Shown: one piece after another, positions 8,347-17,824 of the stretch | Layout of the letters: the number at the start of each line of letters is the position of its first letter | How positions within the stretch are numbered: position 1 is the first letter of the stretch | Source: Thalassovita gelatinovora | GTDB lineage: Bacteria > Pseudomonadota > Alphaproteobacteria > Rhodobacterales > Rhodobacteraceae | Length of the DNA stretch: 64,000 bases | Assembly: GCF_001458355.1 (NCBI RefSeq) | Contig: NZ_CYSA01000008.1 | Coordinates: forward strand, 1 to 64,000 | Direction: 5' to 3' | The notes under the pieces: model-generated | What the model saw: the letters and a program-made list of their open reading frames with translations, nothing else | Told to the model about the DNA's origin: nothing | Databases searched by the model: none | Program-made: the position numbers and the translations under genes

Positions 8347-9153
8347 TTAACGGTCGATGCCCGCACCCATGATCGCGATTGCCTTCTGATAGACACCAGC
8401 GGCATTCCATTCCTTGATCACTTCGAAATTGGGTTGCCCTTGTTGAAACCCCTTGCCGCGCTTCCAGCCCTTTTTGTTCAGGTAATGCGCGGTCGAAGCC
8501 AGAGCATCGGTTTCATTGGTCAGATCGACCCGGCCGTCGCCATTGCCGTCCACGCCGTAGCGCAGGATGTTGCCGGGCAGGAATTGGGTATGGCCCAGTT
8601 CGCCATGCTTGGCACCGATGGAACCGGCTGAAATCGCGCCCTCATCGACCAGTTTCAGCGCCGCCAGCGCATGCGGTGTGAAAAAATCCGAACGACGACA
8701 ATCATAGGCCAGCGTTGTGATCGCCGAAATGACATTGCTGTCGCCCATGAAATTGCCAAAGGCGGTTTCCATGCCGTGAATCGCCAACAGAACGCCTGCG
8801 GGTACGCCGTAGTGTTTTTCCAGACTCGTATAGAAAGCTGGGTTGCGCGCTTTGCGTTTACGGCCAAGCGCAACGATGGTGTCGGCACCGCGGACCTGCA
8901 TGAATTTTTCCAGCGAATACTTGAACGATTTCTGATTGCGGTCCGCCCAGATGGTTTTGGTAGCGTATTGCGCGCCCTTCAGCGCGGCAAGACCCTTTTG
9001 CCCGACCCCGGCGCTGCGGGCTTCGGTGACGAAGGCGGTTTTCCAGGCCGCAAAGCCTGCCGAAGTATTGCCGCAAGGGGCAGACAGGGCCGGGGCCGCG
9101 TAGAGGCCGGTCAACAGAGCGAAAAAAAGAGATTTGATAACACGTGAGGGCAT
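8347..9153 (-). CDS. Lytic murein transglycosylase, MltB/SLT_2 family
   Basis: Cuts the MurNAc-GlcNAc bond of peptidoglycan, leaving 1,6-anhydro ends, in the periplasm. Signal peptide MPSRVIKSLFFALLTGLYA with an ALSAP cleavage region. The catalytic segment HGMETAFGNFMGDSNVISAI contains the conserved Glu (MET), followed by TTLAYDCRRSDFF and GELGHTQFLPGNILRYGVD, all typical of MltB-type enzymes. Length 268 is somewhat short because the C-terminal peptidoglycan-binding domain seen in some members is absent. Ends 7 bases from the convergent DUF3445 gene. Confidence 0.88.
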   Translation of the reverse strand: MPSRVIKSLFFALLTGLYAAPALSAPCGNTSAGFAAWKTAFVTEARSAGVGQKGLAALKGAQYATKTIWADRNQKSFKYSLEKFMQVRGADTIVALGRKRKARNPAFYTSLEKHYGVPAGVLLAIHGMETAFGNFMGDSNVISAITTLAYDCRRSDFFTPHALAALKLVDEGAISAGSIGAKHGELGHTQFLPGNILRYGVDGNGDGRVDLTNETDALASTAHYLNKKGWKRGKGFQQGQPNFEVIKEWNAAGVYQKAIAIMGAGIDR

Positions 9154-9201
9154 GCGCCTGATCCGAGTGATTGAAATGAAGTTAGAGTATCGCACGAAAA
9201 A

Positions 9202-9230
9202 AACGCCGCCAAACAGTTTATGGCGGCGTT
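9202..9230 (-). terminator. Rho-independent terminator of the 266-aa hypothetical gene
   Basis: A 10-bp perfect stem (9202-9211 with 9221-9230) and a 9-base loop; on the minus strand it is followed by a run of T. The plus strand also has TTTT after it, but no rightward gene ends nearby. Confidence 0.85.
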
Positions 9231-9258
9231 TTGTGTTGGTTTTGTCAAAGGTTGCGGA

Positions 9259-10059
9259 TCACAACCCCAGCATCGTCATCGTTTCGGCGAAGGCACCAGA
9301 GGCGTTCAGGGTGATCGCGAACCCGGTCAGCGCCAATGTGTGTGCGGCCAGTCGGAGATCTTCGCCGCGTACGATGTTGATGATGCACAGTACAATTGCG
9401 AATGGCAGGTAGAACAATCCGATCGTCGTTACCATGGTCCAGCTTGCCGTGCGGAGCGCCAGGCTACCTTCAGTATCCATTGCTTTGTCTGCCGCTTTGC
9501 CAGCGGTTGTGGTGTCATAAACTTGTTCTGCTGTTTCAGAACATTGTCCGCGCGCCTGCATCATATCGCGCGGGGAAACGTCGGTTTTCGAGGGCATTAT
9601 CAGCGGTGCCGTTTCAATGAATTCCAAGGTTTCCAGAATCGCAGAGGCCCGCAACCACATCACGAAACAGGGCCTGCTGGCCAGCGCAAGCTGATAGGTG
9701 ATTTCCGCCAGATACGGTTTCAATTGACGCTTGATTGCTTGGGTTTCTGCCATGTCCGTTTGCTTTGAAACGGATATGGACAGGCCAATGATCATTTTCG
9801 CCCGTGCCAATATGCCATCGGGATCAGCCGAGATCGCGTTGGCGTTGCTGCCTGCGGTGATCAGGCGGGGGGACAAGTCCACAGACATCGTATCGGTGCA
9901 GATGCAGATATGATCGCCTTCAAGCGCCTTGATCGATCGAATACGATGGCCATGCGTTTCCAGGATTTCCTGAATTTCGTTTGATAGCTCTATTGTGTCG
10001 ACATGTTTCCGTTCGAGAAACACCAAACCCGCCGAATATCGGTACTCGTCCTTTTTCAT
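9259..10059 (-). CDS. Hypothetical protein with two C-terminal membrane helices
   Basis: A 266-residue protein I do not recognise. The N-terminal ~190 residues are soluble and mixed in composition, with no clear motif. Two hydrophobic segments follow: TIGLFYLPFAIVLCIINIV near 219-237 and the final ~25 residues LALTGFAITLNASGAFAETM. The start at 10059 is supported by GGAGATC seven bases before the ATG, and codon use looks genuine. Monocistronic: it has its own terminator and lies 180 bases from glnA. Probably a membrane-anchored cytoplasmic protein; function open. Confidence 0.6.
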   Translation of the reverse strand: MKKDEYRYSAGLVFLERKHVDTIELSNEIQEILETHGHRIRSIKALEGDHICICTDTMSVDLSPRLITAGSNANAISADPDGILARAKMIIGLSISVSKQTDMAETQAIKRQLKPYLAEITYQLALASRPCFVMWLRASAILETLEFIETAPLIMPSKTDVSPRDMMQARGQCSETAEQVYDTTTAGKAADKAMDTEGSLALRTASWTMVTTIGLFYLPFAIVLCIINIVRGEDLRLAAHTLALTGFAITLNASGAFAETMTMLGL

Positions 10060-10183
10060 GACAGATCTCCAGCTAACTGCTCATGACTTTGTGTGACGAA
10101 GAAAAACGGACATTCTATGGCGCAGGTTCACGCAAAGGTGGCATTCTTGTGAAATTATGTCGCCTTTCGGCGACGGAATTCCA

Positions 10184-10212
10184 AGAAAAAAAGGGCACCC
10201 GAAGGCGCCCTT
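10184..10212 (-). terminator. Rho-independent terminator of glnA
   Basis: On the minus strand a GGGCGCC / GGTGCCC stem (one G-T pair) extended by two A-T pairs, closed by a TTCG tetraloop and followed by seven T (10190-10184). It lies 27 bases after the glnA stop. Confidence 0.88.
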
Positions 10213-10238
10213 TTGTATTTTTAATTCCGTATTGGAAA

Positions 10239-11645
10239 TCAGCAGCTGTAGTACATTGCGAATTCCACCGGGTGCGGTGTGTGTTCGTAGGTTTGGATTT
10301 CTTCCATTTTCAGATCGATATAGCCGTCGATCTGATCCTTGGTGAACACGTCACCGGCGATCAGGAAGTCCATATCAGCCTGCAGTTCTACCAAAGCTTC
10401 GCGCAGCGAACCGCAAACCGTCGGGATGCCGGCCAGTTCTTCGGCAGGCAAATCGTACAGGTTCTTGTCCATGGCTTCGCCCGGATCGATCTTGTTCTTG
10501 ATTCCGTCGATGCCGGCCATCAGCAGCGCCGCGAAGCACAGGTAGGGGTTTGCCGCGGGGTCGGGGAAACGGGCCTCGACGCGCTTGGCTTTCGGGCTTT
10601 CGGCCCATGGGATACGGACACAACCGGACCGATTGCGCGCCGAATAGGCCCGCAGAACAGGCGCTTCGAAACCCGGGATCAGACGCTTGTAGGAGTTGGT
10701 CGACGGGTTGGTAAAGGCGTTCAGCGCCTTGGCGTGGGACAAGATACCGCCGATGAAATACAGCGCTTCCTGGCTCAGGTCGGCATATTTGTCGCCTGCG
10801 AATAGCGGCTTGCCGTCTTTCCAGATCGACATGTTCACATGCATGCCGGTGCCGTTGTCGCCCGCGATGGGCTTGGGCATGAAGGTTGCCGACTTGCCAT
10901 AGGCCTGAGCCACGTTATGGATGATGTACTTGTATTTCTGCAGCTCATCAGCCTGCTTGGTCAGGGTGCCGAAAATCAGGCCTAGTTCGTGCTGGCACGA
11001 CGCCACTTCGTGGTGATGCTTGTCGACCTTCATGCCGATGCGCTTCATCGTCGACAGCATTTCGGACCGCAGGTCTTGTGCGTCGTCAACCGGGTTGACC
11101 GGGAAATAGCCGCCCTTGACGCCCGGACGGTGGCCCGAGTTGCCCATTTCATAATCGGTGTCGGTGTTCCACGATGCGTCGATAGCGTCGACTTCGTAAG
11201 AAACTTTGTTGATCGAGTTCGAATATTTGACGTTGTCGAACAAGAAGAATTCAGCTTCCGGACCCATATAGGCGGTATCGCCGATACCTGTCGATTTCAG
11301 ATAGGCTTCGGCCTTTTCGGCAGTACCGCGCGGATCGCGTTCATAGGCTTCGCCAGTATCGGGTTCGACGACCGAGCAATGGATGCAAAGGGTCTTTTCC
11401 GCATAAAACGGATCGATATAGGCCGAGTCGGTGTCGGGCATCAGTTTCATGTCGGAGGCTTCGATCGATTTCCAGCCAGCGATGGAAGACCCGTCGAACA
11501 TGAAGCCTTCTTCGAGGAAGTCTTCATCGACCTCATCGGCAATCACGGTCACGTGCTGCAATGCGCCGCGCGGATCGGTGAAGCGGATATCGACATATTC
11601 GACGTCTTCATCCGCGATGGTCTTGAGAACTGCGTCCTTGCTCAT
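10239..11645 (-). CDS. glnA: Glutamine synthetase type I
   Basis: Makes glutamine from glutamate, ammonia and ATP; dodecamer in the cytosol. The 468-residue length is standard for GSI-beta. Seen: the beta-grasp region [23 protein letters not shown], metal-site stretches [10 protein letters not shown] and [43 protein letters not shown] and the adenylylation site NLYDLPAEE with its Tyr. Lies 28 bases after glnB with a terminator of its own, so glnB-glnA form one operon as in other alphaproteobacteria. Activity is probably set by adenylylation through PII signalling. Confidence 0.97.
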   Translation of the reverse strand: MSKDAVLKTIADEDVEYVDIRFTDPRGALQHVTVIADEVDEDFLEEGFMFDGSSIAGWKSIEASDMKLMPDTDSAYIDPFYAEKTLCIHCSVVEPDTGEAYERDPRGTAEKAEAYLKSTGIGDTAYMGPEAEFFLFDNVKYSNSINKVSYEVDAIDASWNTDTDYEMGNSGHRPGVKGGYFPVNPVDDAQDLRSEMLSTMKRIGMKVDKHHHEVASCQHELGLIFGTLTKQADELQKYKYIIHNVAQAYGKSATFMPKPIAGDNGTGMHVNMSIWKDGKPLFAGDKYADLSQEALYFIGGILSHAKALNAFTNPSTNSYKRLIPGFEAPVLRAYSARNRSGCVRIPWAESPKAKRVEARFPDPAANPYLCFAALLMAGIDGIKNKIDPGEAMDKNLYDLPAEELAGIPTVCGSLREALVELQADMDFLIAGDVFTKDQIDGYIDLKMEEIQTYEHTPHPVEFAMYYSC

Positions 11646-11673
11646 TCCCTTTATCCCTTTCGTTTATGGGTAA

Positions 11674-12126
<453 letters not shown>

Positions 12127-12185
12127 TTAAAAAAACATCAAAAAGATTAAAAGGTGTGCGAAATGAAAACTTTGTTGCTGAATTC

Positions 12186-13880
12186 ATGACAGAACTGCTG
12201 AGTGCTGCACAAATGCGCGCCATCGAACAAGCGGCAATCGAGTCGGGTGAAGTGACCGGGCTGGAGCTGATGGAACGCGCCGGGCAAGGCGTTGTCGAAG
12301 CGATTTTCGCGGAATGGCCGGAGCTTGCCGTTTCGCCTGCGGCGGGCGGGGAGGGGGGCGTTGCCCCCCGTCCGGCGGGGCCGGACTCCCCCCAGGATAT
12401 TTGTGAACAGAAGAAGTTGCGGGCGGTGGTGCTTTGCGGGCCGGGGAATAATGGCGGCGACGGGTTCGTGGTGGCGCGGCTGTTGAAAGAGCGCGGCTGG
12501 GAGGTGGAGGTTTTTCTTTACGGCGATGCGGGGAAGCTGCCGCCGGATGCGAAGGCGAATTATGAGCGGTGGTTGGAGATGGGGGAGGTGACAGAATATG
12601 ATGGTGAATTCTGGATGGATCCCTCGATCTATCGCGAAGACTCGGTGCTGGTTGATGCTTTGTTCGGCACAGGGCTGACCCGGCCTGTTGAGAATTTTAA
12701 TGCGTTCGGCTGGGTGACGCAGCTGACAGAGTGGCGCTTGTCGCCTGAAAATCGCGGCGCGGCATATCCCGCACCGCGTGTTGTTTCTGTGGATATGCCC
12801 AGCGGCGTTTGTGCGGATTCCGGCAGGAGGTTGTATAGCGCAGATCCTCCCTTCGATCTCGAAGAGATTAGCGCGGATTTAACTGTCACGTTCCATTCCA
12901 AGAAACTGGGGCATGTACTCGCCGTGGGGCCATATTACAGCGGCAAAGTGGTTGTGCAGGACATTGGGCTTTGCGAAGATCATGAGTGGCGAAAGGCCAA
13001 CTGGAAGCAAATTGCCAAGCAATTTGATGCGCCGTTTGTGGGTTTGTTGGCGAAAGGCTATGGCGGCCATAAATATTCCCATGGCCACGCCCTGATCCTT
13101 TCCGGCAGGCCCGGCCGGACCGGGGCGGCGCGGATGGCGGCGCGGGGGGCGCTGCGGATCGGGGCCGGGCTGGTGACGCTGGCGGTGCCGCCGGCGGCGC
13201 AAGCGGAGGTGGCGGCGCAGGTCACCGCGATCATGCTGCGGCGGGTGGGCGATGCCACCGCCTTGACCAAGGTGCTGGAGGATGCGCGGTTCAACGCGAT
13301 CGGGCTGGGGCCGGCGCTTGGGCTGGACGCGGGCGCGGCGGCGCTGGTGGCGGCGGCGCTGGAGGCGGGGCGGGCGAGCGTGCTGGATGCCGATGCGCTG
13401 ACCCTGCTGGCGCAGGACGCGGCGCTGTTTTCAAAGCTGCACGAAAACTGCGTGCTGACGCCGCATGCGGGCGAATTCAGGCGGCTGTTCCCGGATATTG
13501 CCGCGAAACTGGAGACCGCGCCGGTGCAGGGGCCTGCCTATTCCAAGGTGGATGCGGTGCGGGAGGCGGCGAAACGCGCGGGCTGCGTGGTGTTGTTCAA
13601 GGGGCCCGACACGGTGATCGCGGCGCCGGACGGGCGCTGCAGCATCAATTCGGCGCAGTATGAAAGGGCAGCGCCCTGGCTGGCGACGGCGGGGTCGGGG
13701 GACGTGCTGACCGGCTTCATCGCCGGCCTGCTGGCGCGGGGATTTGCGCCGCAAAGTGCTGCGGAAACCGCTGCCTGGTTGCATGTCGAATGCGCCTTAG
13801 AATTCGGTCCCGGGCTGATGGCCGAGGATTTGTCCGAACAGCTCCCCAAGGTGTTTAGGCGTCTGCTTAGTCAGCCATGA
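12186..13880 (+). CDS. nnrDE: Bifunctional NAD(P)H-hydrate epimerase / ADP-dependent NAD(P)H-hydrate dehydratase
   Basis: Repairs NAD(P)HX, a hydrated damaged form of NAD(P)H. The N-terminal YjeF_N epimerase half (~1-270) shows MTELLSAAQMRAIEQAAIE, GPGNNGGDGFVVARLL and VDALFGTGLTRP. The C-terminal carbohydrate-kinase-like dehydratase half (~285-564) shows KYSHGHALILSGRPGRTGAA, VLTPHAGEFRRLFPD, VVLFKGPDTVIAAPDG and ATAGSGDVLTGFIAGLLARG. The ATG at 12186 fits the family start. Residues about 52-77, between the first helix region and the GNNGGDG loop, come from an in-frame palindromic repeat. The dehydratase half is visibly richer in G and C than the epimerase half. The stop overlaps the convergent Hint gene by 14 bases. 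Confidence 0.93.
   Translation: MTELLSAAQMRAIEQAAIESGEVTGLELMERAGQGVVEAIFAEWPELAVSPAAGGEGGVAPRPAGPDSPQDICEQKKLRAVVLCGPGNNGGDGFVVARLLKERGWEVEVFLYGDAGKLPPDAKANYERWLEMGEVTEYDGEFWMDPSIYREDSVLVDALFGTGLTRPVENFNAFGWVTQLTEWRLSPENRGAAYPAPRVVSVDMPSGVCADSGRRLYSADPPFDLEEISADLTVTFHSKKLGHVLAVGPYYSGKVVVQDIGLCEDHEWRKANWKQIAKQFDAPFVGLLAKGYGGHKYSHGHALILSGRPGRTGAARMAARGALRIGAGLVTLAVPPAAQAEVAAQVTAIMLRRVGDATALTKVLEDARFNAIGLGPALGLDAGAAALVAAALEAGRASVLDADALTLLAQDAALFSKLHENCVLTPHAGEFRRLFPDIAAKLETAPVQGPAYSKVDAVREAAKRAGCVVLFKGPDTVIAAPDGRCSINSAQYERAAPWLATAGSGDVLTGFIAGLLARGFAPQSAAETAAWLHVECALEFGPGLMAEDLSEQLPKVFRRLLSQP
12353..12416 (+). repeat. Palindromic repeat inserted in frame inside nnrDE
   Basis: Two adjacent hairpins (GGGGGGC/GCCCCCC at 12353-12369; TCCGG/CCGGA at 12371-12385) followed by CTCCCCCCAGGATATTTGTG and an A-rich end. 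The layout (G/C hairpin, second hairpin, C-run, ATATTTG, A-rich tail) matches the intergenic copy at 56818-56890 read on the minus strand. It adds about 25 residues at a position where related epimerases have a short link. Confidence 0.65.
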
Positions 13881-14358
13881 CCGGTGCGGTGGCGCAGGCC
13901 AGTTCCAACCCGTCGGCATAGATCACCTGCGGGCTTTCGAAGCCGAGGCGGAACACCATGTGTTGGGCGCGCGGTTGCAACCGGACATATTCACCGTCCA
14001 CCAGGCGGCGGGCGTCGACCATGGCCTGATCGGCATAATAAAGCGCCTTGGCCCGCCAATCGCGGATCAGAACTTTCTGCCGCGAGGGCAGGATGGTGTC
14101 GCTGTCGGGGCGGTCATGGCCCAGCGATCCGGCGCGGATGCGCACGGTTTCGCAAATTTCGAGCTCATGACCGATCGCTTTCAGATCGACCAGTCCGGTG
14201 TTCCGAGTGATGATCTTGTCGCCTGGGACCAGTGTTTCCACTGGCAATGCGCCGTCCAATGTCAGGATCAGTGTCCCGGGCATTATTCCATTTCTGGATT
14301 CAACATGACGCCTTGCGGTCAATTGACCGTCATTGCGCCCGACCGTTTTCGGTTTCAT
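13867..14358 (-). CDS. Stand-alone Hint domain protein (Hint_2)
   Basis: A 163-residue protein formed largely of a Hedgehog/intein-type Hint_2 domain: GIMPGTLILTLDGALPVETL near 25-44, GDKIITRNTG, and SRQKVLIRDWRAKALYYADQ with the later LVDGEYVRLQP. Roseobacters carry many such proteins, often as tails of secreted RTX proteins; this one stands alone. The usual N-terminal nucleophilic Cys/Ser is not obvious (the block starts GIMPGT), so self-splicing is doubtful. ATG at 14358 chosen for AGGAT seven bases upstream. Convergent and overlapping the nnrDE stop. Function unknown. Confidence 0.75.
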   Translation of the reverse strand: MKPKTVGRNDGQLTARRHVESRNGIMPGTLILTLDGALPVETLVPGDKIITRNTGLVDLKAIGHELEICETVRIRAGSLGHDRPDSDTILPSRQKVLIRDWRAKALYYADQAMVDARRLVDGEYVRLQPRAQHMVFRLGFESPQVIYADGLELACATAPVMAD

Positions 14359-14700
14359 GGGCGATATCCTACTGCTCTGCCTGCTTTTTTGCTGGCAGAT
14401 TACTAAGGGGAACGTCGTTTGTCTTGCATTTTTTAGTGAATATTCGGTTTCGAGGGATGTTAAGTGTCCATTCGTATTGGGATTAGGGACACCGAAGCGA
14501 TAACTTTTGAGCGGGGACCGACCGTAATACGAGCAAGCCGCGGTGACAAAAAGGGGCGACAGCTTGGAGAGGGGATACCCCAAAGTGGCCAATGCTGCGC
14601 GTTGCTCAAATCGTCACGCAAACCCAAAATAAGACCGATAAGGGGCAGTTCTGACCCTGAGCAGCATTGAGGCGCTATCAATGTGATGTTCAGGAAGTAC
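14359..14700. other. Intergenic region before tRNA-Gln, no gene seen
   Basis: About 340 bases between the Hint gene start and the tRNA 3' end. Short open frames have no ribosome-binding site or family match. The Hint promoter should be near 14370-14450; no consensus could be assigned. Confidence 0.35.
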
Positions 14701-14775
14701 TGGCTGGGGTGGTAGGATTCGAACCTACGGTACACGCTACCAAAAAGCGTTGCCTTACCACTTGGCTACACCCCA
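14701..14775 (-). tRNA. tRNA-Gln (anticodon UUG)
   Basis: On the minus strand a full cloverleaf of 75 bases including encoded CCA: acceptor TGGGGTG pairing with CACCCCA, D-arm AGCCAAGTGGTAAGGC, anticodon stem ACGCT/AGCGT around the loop TTTTGGT with anticodon TTG, and T-arm GTAGGTTCGAATCCTAC. The 5' TGGGGT and 3' GCCA match bacterial glutamine tRNAs. Confidence 0.95.
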
Positions 14776-14839
14776 ACTGTGAGGCGCTATTTACGAAACG
14801 CTGCCGTCGGGTGCAAGAGCAGAAATGACAATTTTTTTA

Positions 14840-16150
14840 CTATTCCGTAGGGGCGGATTTCTGCAACAGATCATCGTTGCTCTTCGTTTCGCGTTCTTCT
14901 TTGACAATCTGTTCCAGTGCCTGTTCTTCGCGGGCCTCTACGTCCAGTGCGCGCGGGGTTTGCGCTGGAGCGACGGACGGTTTTCCCGCAGAGGTATCTT
15001 GGGTGATCAACCGGTAAGTCGGTTCGGGCATTTTGATTCCGGCCCCGGTGAAGGTGGCCATGAGAATGCGGATTGCTTCCGATCGCGCCGCAAGGAGCCC
15101 TGTCTTGGTCTGATCGATCCAGCCGGCCAGCCGCAGTGTTATCGTGCTGTCGCCGACTTCGTGTATCCAGACCGACGGGGCGGGACTGGCAACTGAAAAC
15201 GGCAGTTTGGCCAGAGTCTGTTCGCCCAGCCTGAGCGCAAGAGCCAGATCACTTTCAGGCGCAACGGCCAGATCAAATGTATAGCGCCGTTCGGCGTTGC
15301 TGGAGTAGTTGACGATTCGCGACTTGAATACGGTCGAATTGGGGATGCGAATATGGTTGCCGTCCCAGCTCAGCAGGATGGTGGCGCGGCTGGTCAGGCG
15401 AATGACCTTGCCTTCGTCGCCATTGATTTCGATGGCGTCATTGGGCCGGAACGGCTGCCGGATCGACAACATGATAGAAGCGATGAAATTTTCCACCGTG
15501 TCCTTCACCGCGAAACCAATTGCCAGCCCGACGATTCCCGCGGCACCGAGAATGGTCGACAGCAATGCCGTGGCCCCAAGGATATCCAGCGCCATGACGA
15601 GCCCTGCGATCAAGAATCCCAGCCGCACGATCACCCGGTAGATGTCAGCGATAAAGCTGTTTGGGGCCAGCCGGTTCCAAGGCTGTTTCATCCGCGCCAG
15701 CACCAGCCCGAAGGCAAAGATCAAGCCGAAAGCGATCAGCGCCACCGCCAGAAGCGGCAAATAGGCCACGAATTGCGCGGTGCGCTTGGTAAAACGGTCC
15801 ACTGCGGGGTTCAGCCGTTCAACGACATCGGTGGTTTCTGCCACTTCGTTACGGATCGCAACCACCCCATTGACCCGGGTGATCAGATCATTCAGCGCCT
15901 CGGCGTGGGCCAGATCGAGCGTGGTGCCTTTCAGCGTCACGATACCCGAAGTGACGGTGACGGTGACGTCGTCATACCCTTCCAATTCCGAAAGGATATC
16001 GCGGATACGAACGGCGATCGCGGCATCGGTGGTGGCGCTGTCTTCGACCGAGATCGGGCCCGACGGCTGTTCGGCACCATTCGGAGCGGCCGACTGGGAC
16101 CAGGCCGGGGATGTCAGGCAGAGTGCAAAAATAAGGATCAAGAAGCGCAT
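14840..16150 (-). CDS. MscS-family small mechanosensitive channel with periplasmic BON domain
   Basis: Opens under membrane tension to release solutes. Signal peptide MRFLILIFALCLTSPAWSQS, then a BON domain (~40-110) with SELEGYDDVTVTVTSGIVTL and LKGTTLDLAHAEAL. Several membrane helices follow: AYLPLLAVALIAFGLIFAFG, LGFLIAGLVMALDILGATAL and the pore helix STILGAAGIVGLAIGFAVKD, with the TVENFIASI segment typical of MscS. The cytoplasmic beta domain includes GDEGKVIRLTSRATILLSWD. The protein (436 residues) ends with a charged tail. Start at 16150 gives the signal peptide. BON domains usually bind membranes or peptidoglycan, suggesting coupling to the cell envelope. Confidence 0.9.
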   Translation of the reverse strand: MRFLILIFALCLTSPAWSQSAAPNGAEQPSGPISVEDSATTDAAIAVRIRDILSELEGYDDVTVTVTSGIVTLKGTTLDLAHAEALNDLITRVNGVVAIRNEVAETTDVVERLNPAVDRFTKRTAQFVAYLPLLAVALIAFGLIFAFGLVLARMKQPWNRLAPNSFIADIYRVIVRLGFLIAGLVMALDILGATALLSTILGAAGIVGLAIGFAVKDTVENFIASIMLSIRQPFRPNDAIEINGDEGKVIRLTSRATILLSWDGNHIRIPNSTVFKSRIVNYSSNAERRYTFDLAVAPESDLALALRLGEQTLAKLPFSVASPAPSVWIHEVGDSTITLRLAGWIDQTKTGLLAARSEAIRILMATFTGAGIKMPEPTYRLITQDTSAGKPSVAPAQTPRALDVEAREEQALEQIVKEERETKSNDDLLQKSAPTE

Positions 16151-16223
16151 GGATGAAATCTCGGCAAAATAAACTGACGTCAGCCTAGACCGCGATTTAT
16201 CCACCGCAAGATAAAAGACCGGA

Positions 16224-16724
16224 TCAGTCCCTGATTTCGACCGATTTTACGCCCCACAGCGCATCCTTGGGGGCCCAACCGCGATAGCCGCCTGCGCGCA
16301 GTTTGCACCATTCTTTGGTGCAGTCTTCCAGCTTGGCAATCACGCCGAGTTCCAGCCGGGCGGTGATTGCTGTATCGGCATCGGGACGAACATGCAGGGC
16401 CAGCATATCCTGGTCGATGATCACGTGCCGGACCCCGGACAGCAGCGAATAATGAACCCAGCCCCCAGCGCCGTCTCGGTCGCGAACTCGCCGCCAATGG
16501 CCGTATTCGGCGGTGATTTCCACCGGCATGTCGCGGCGTTTGAATACCCAATCAATCCGGTGGGTCAGGCTGGGCCCGCGCCGGACATTCGCTTCGGATG
16601 CCTTGACGGAAACGAAACGCGGCAGCGGCAGATTGGTCACCGGCCCGCGCTCTTCGGCGCGGAGCGGAGAAAACAGACACAGACCGCACAGGACGGCCGC
16701 GACGAAGCGATTGGTAATTTTCAT
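16224..16724 (-). CDS. Secreted SH3-domain protein
   Basis: A 166-residue exported protein with two bacterial SH3 repeats. Signal peptide MKITNRFVAAVLCGLCLFSP ending near LRAEE. The first repeat shows KASEANVRRGPSLTHRIDWV and GHWRRVRDRDGAGGWVHYSL; the second shows HVRPDADTAITARLELGVIA and WCKLRAGGYRGWAPKDALWG. The family (SH3_3/SH3_4, COG3807) probably binds cell-wall peptides in the periplasm. Start at 16724 gives the signal peptide. Lies 73 bases upstream of the MscS gene in the same direction and may be co-transcribed with it. Confidence 0.85.
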   Translation of the reverse strand: MKITNRFVAAVLCGLCLFSPLRAEERGPVTNLPLPRFVSVKASEANVRRGPSLTHRIDWVFKRRDMPVEITAEYGHWRRVRDRDGAGGWVHYSLLSGVRHVIIDQDMLALHVRPDADTAITARLELGVIAKLEDCTKEWCKLRAGGYRGWAPKDALWGVKSVEIRD

Positions 16725-16834
16725 CAATCTGCTCACTGCTCGTGAAATTTTATTGCGGGGGTTCTTGTGCCCCGGTTGGTCTTGCTCCACTCTGACATCA
16801 AGCCGTGCGGTTTGGAAGCAGGAGGAGGCCCGAG

Positions 16835-17821
16835 ATGCCATCTGGACGTCTGAGTGTTGTTGTTACGCGACGCTTGCCCGACGTGGTCGAAACGCGACTG
16901 AAGGAATTGTTCGACGTGCGGTTGCGCGACGACGATACCCCAATGACGCGGGAAGAACTGGTTGCCGCGCTCCGAGAGGCCGATATTCTGGTGCCGACGC
17001 TGAACGATCATCTTGATGCGAGCGTCATCGCTCAGGCCGGCGACCAGCTGCGGCTGATTGCGAATTACGGGGCAGGGGTGGATCATATCGATGTCGCCAC
17101 CGCCCGTCAGCGCGGCATTCAGGTGACCAACACGCCCGGCGTTCTAACCGAAGATACTGCGGACATGACAATGGCGCTGATTCTTGCCGTGACCCGCCGT
17201 ATCCCCGAAGGTTTGGCCGTCATTGAGACGGGTCAATGGAAGGGCTGGTCGCCCACCGCTTTACTGGGTGGTCGGGTCAGTGGCCGTCGTTTGGGCATTC
17301 TGGGCATGGGGCGGATCGGGCAAGCGGTCGCGCGGCGCGCCAGTGTTTTTGGTATGCAGGTGCATTATCACAATCGCCGTCGCCTGCGCGAAGAAACGGA
17401 AGACGCGTTGCAGGCCACCTATTGGGAAAGCCTGGATCAGATGGTGGCGCGGATGGACGTTTTGTCGATCAACTGCCCGCATACGCCTTCGACCTTCCAT
17501 CTGATGAATGCCCGCAGACTGAAGCTGATGAAGCCATCGGCAGTGATCGTGAACACATCGCGTGGTGAAGTGATCGATGAAAACGCTTTGACCCGGATGC
17601 TGAAGGCTGGCGAACTAGCGGGCGCGGGGCTGGATGTTTATGAACATGGCTCCGAAACCAATGCCGACCTGCGCGCATTGACCAATGTGGTGATGCTGCC
17701 TCATATGGGATCGGCCACCGTAGAAGGACGGCTTGAAATGGGTGAAAAAGTTATCATCAATATCAAGACCTTCGCAGACGGGCACCGGCCGCCCGATCTG
17801 GTGCTGCAGTCGATGGATTGA
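16835..17821 (+). CDS. D-isomer-specific 2-hydroxyacid dehydrogenase (glyoxylate/hydroxypyruvate reductase type)
   Basis: NAD(P)H-dependent reduction of 2-oxoacids such as glyoxylate. The 328-residue protein has the substrate domain (LIANYGAGVDHIDVATARQR, then GIQVTNTPGVLTEDTADMTM), the dinucleotide fold GRRLGILGMGRIGQAVARRA, the catalytic Arg in VNTSRGEVIDENAL, the Glu region GAGLDVYEHG, and the catalytic His in LPHMGSAT. ATG at 16835 follows AGGAGGAGG. Three bases separate it from the ggt ATG, so the two may share a transcript. Exact substrate not decidable. Confidence 0.9.
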   Translation: MPSGRLSVVVTRRLPDVVETRLKELFDVRLRDDDTPMTREELVAALREADILVPTLNDHLDASVIAQAGDQLRLIANYGAGVDHIDVATARQRGIQVTNTPGVLTEDTADMTMALILAVTRRIPEGLAVIETGQWKGWSPTALLGGRVSGRRLGILGMGRIGQAVARRASVFGMQVHYHNRRRLREETEDALQATYWESLDQMVARMDVLSINCPHTPSTFHLMNARRLKLMKPSAVIVNTSRGEVIDENALTRMLKAGELAGAGLDVYEHGSETNADLRALTNVVMLPHMGSATVEGRLEMGEKVIINIKTFADGHRPPDLVLQSMD

Positions 17822-17824
17822 TTG

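Noticed and set aside
15353-16156. A 267-codon plus-strand frame opposite the MscS gene
   Set aside because: Shadow of the channel gene: composition is Gln/His/Arg-rich noise with no motif or ribosome-binding site.
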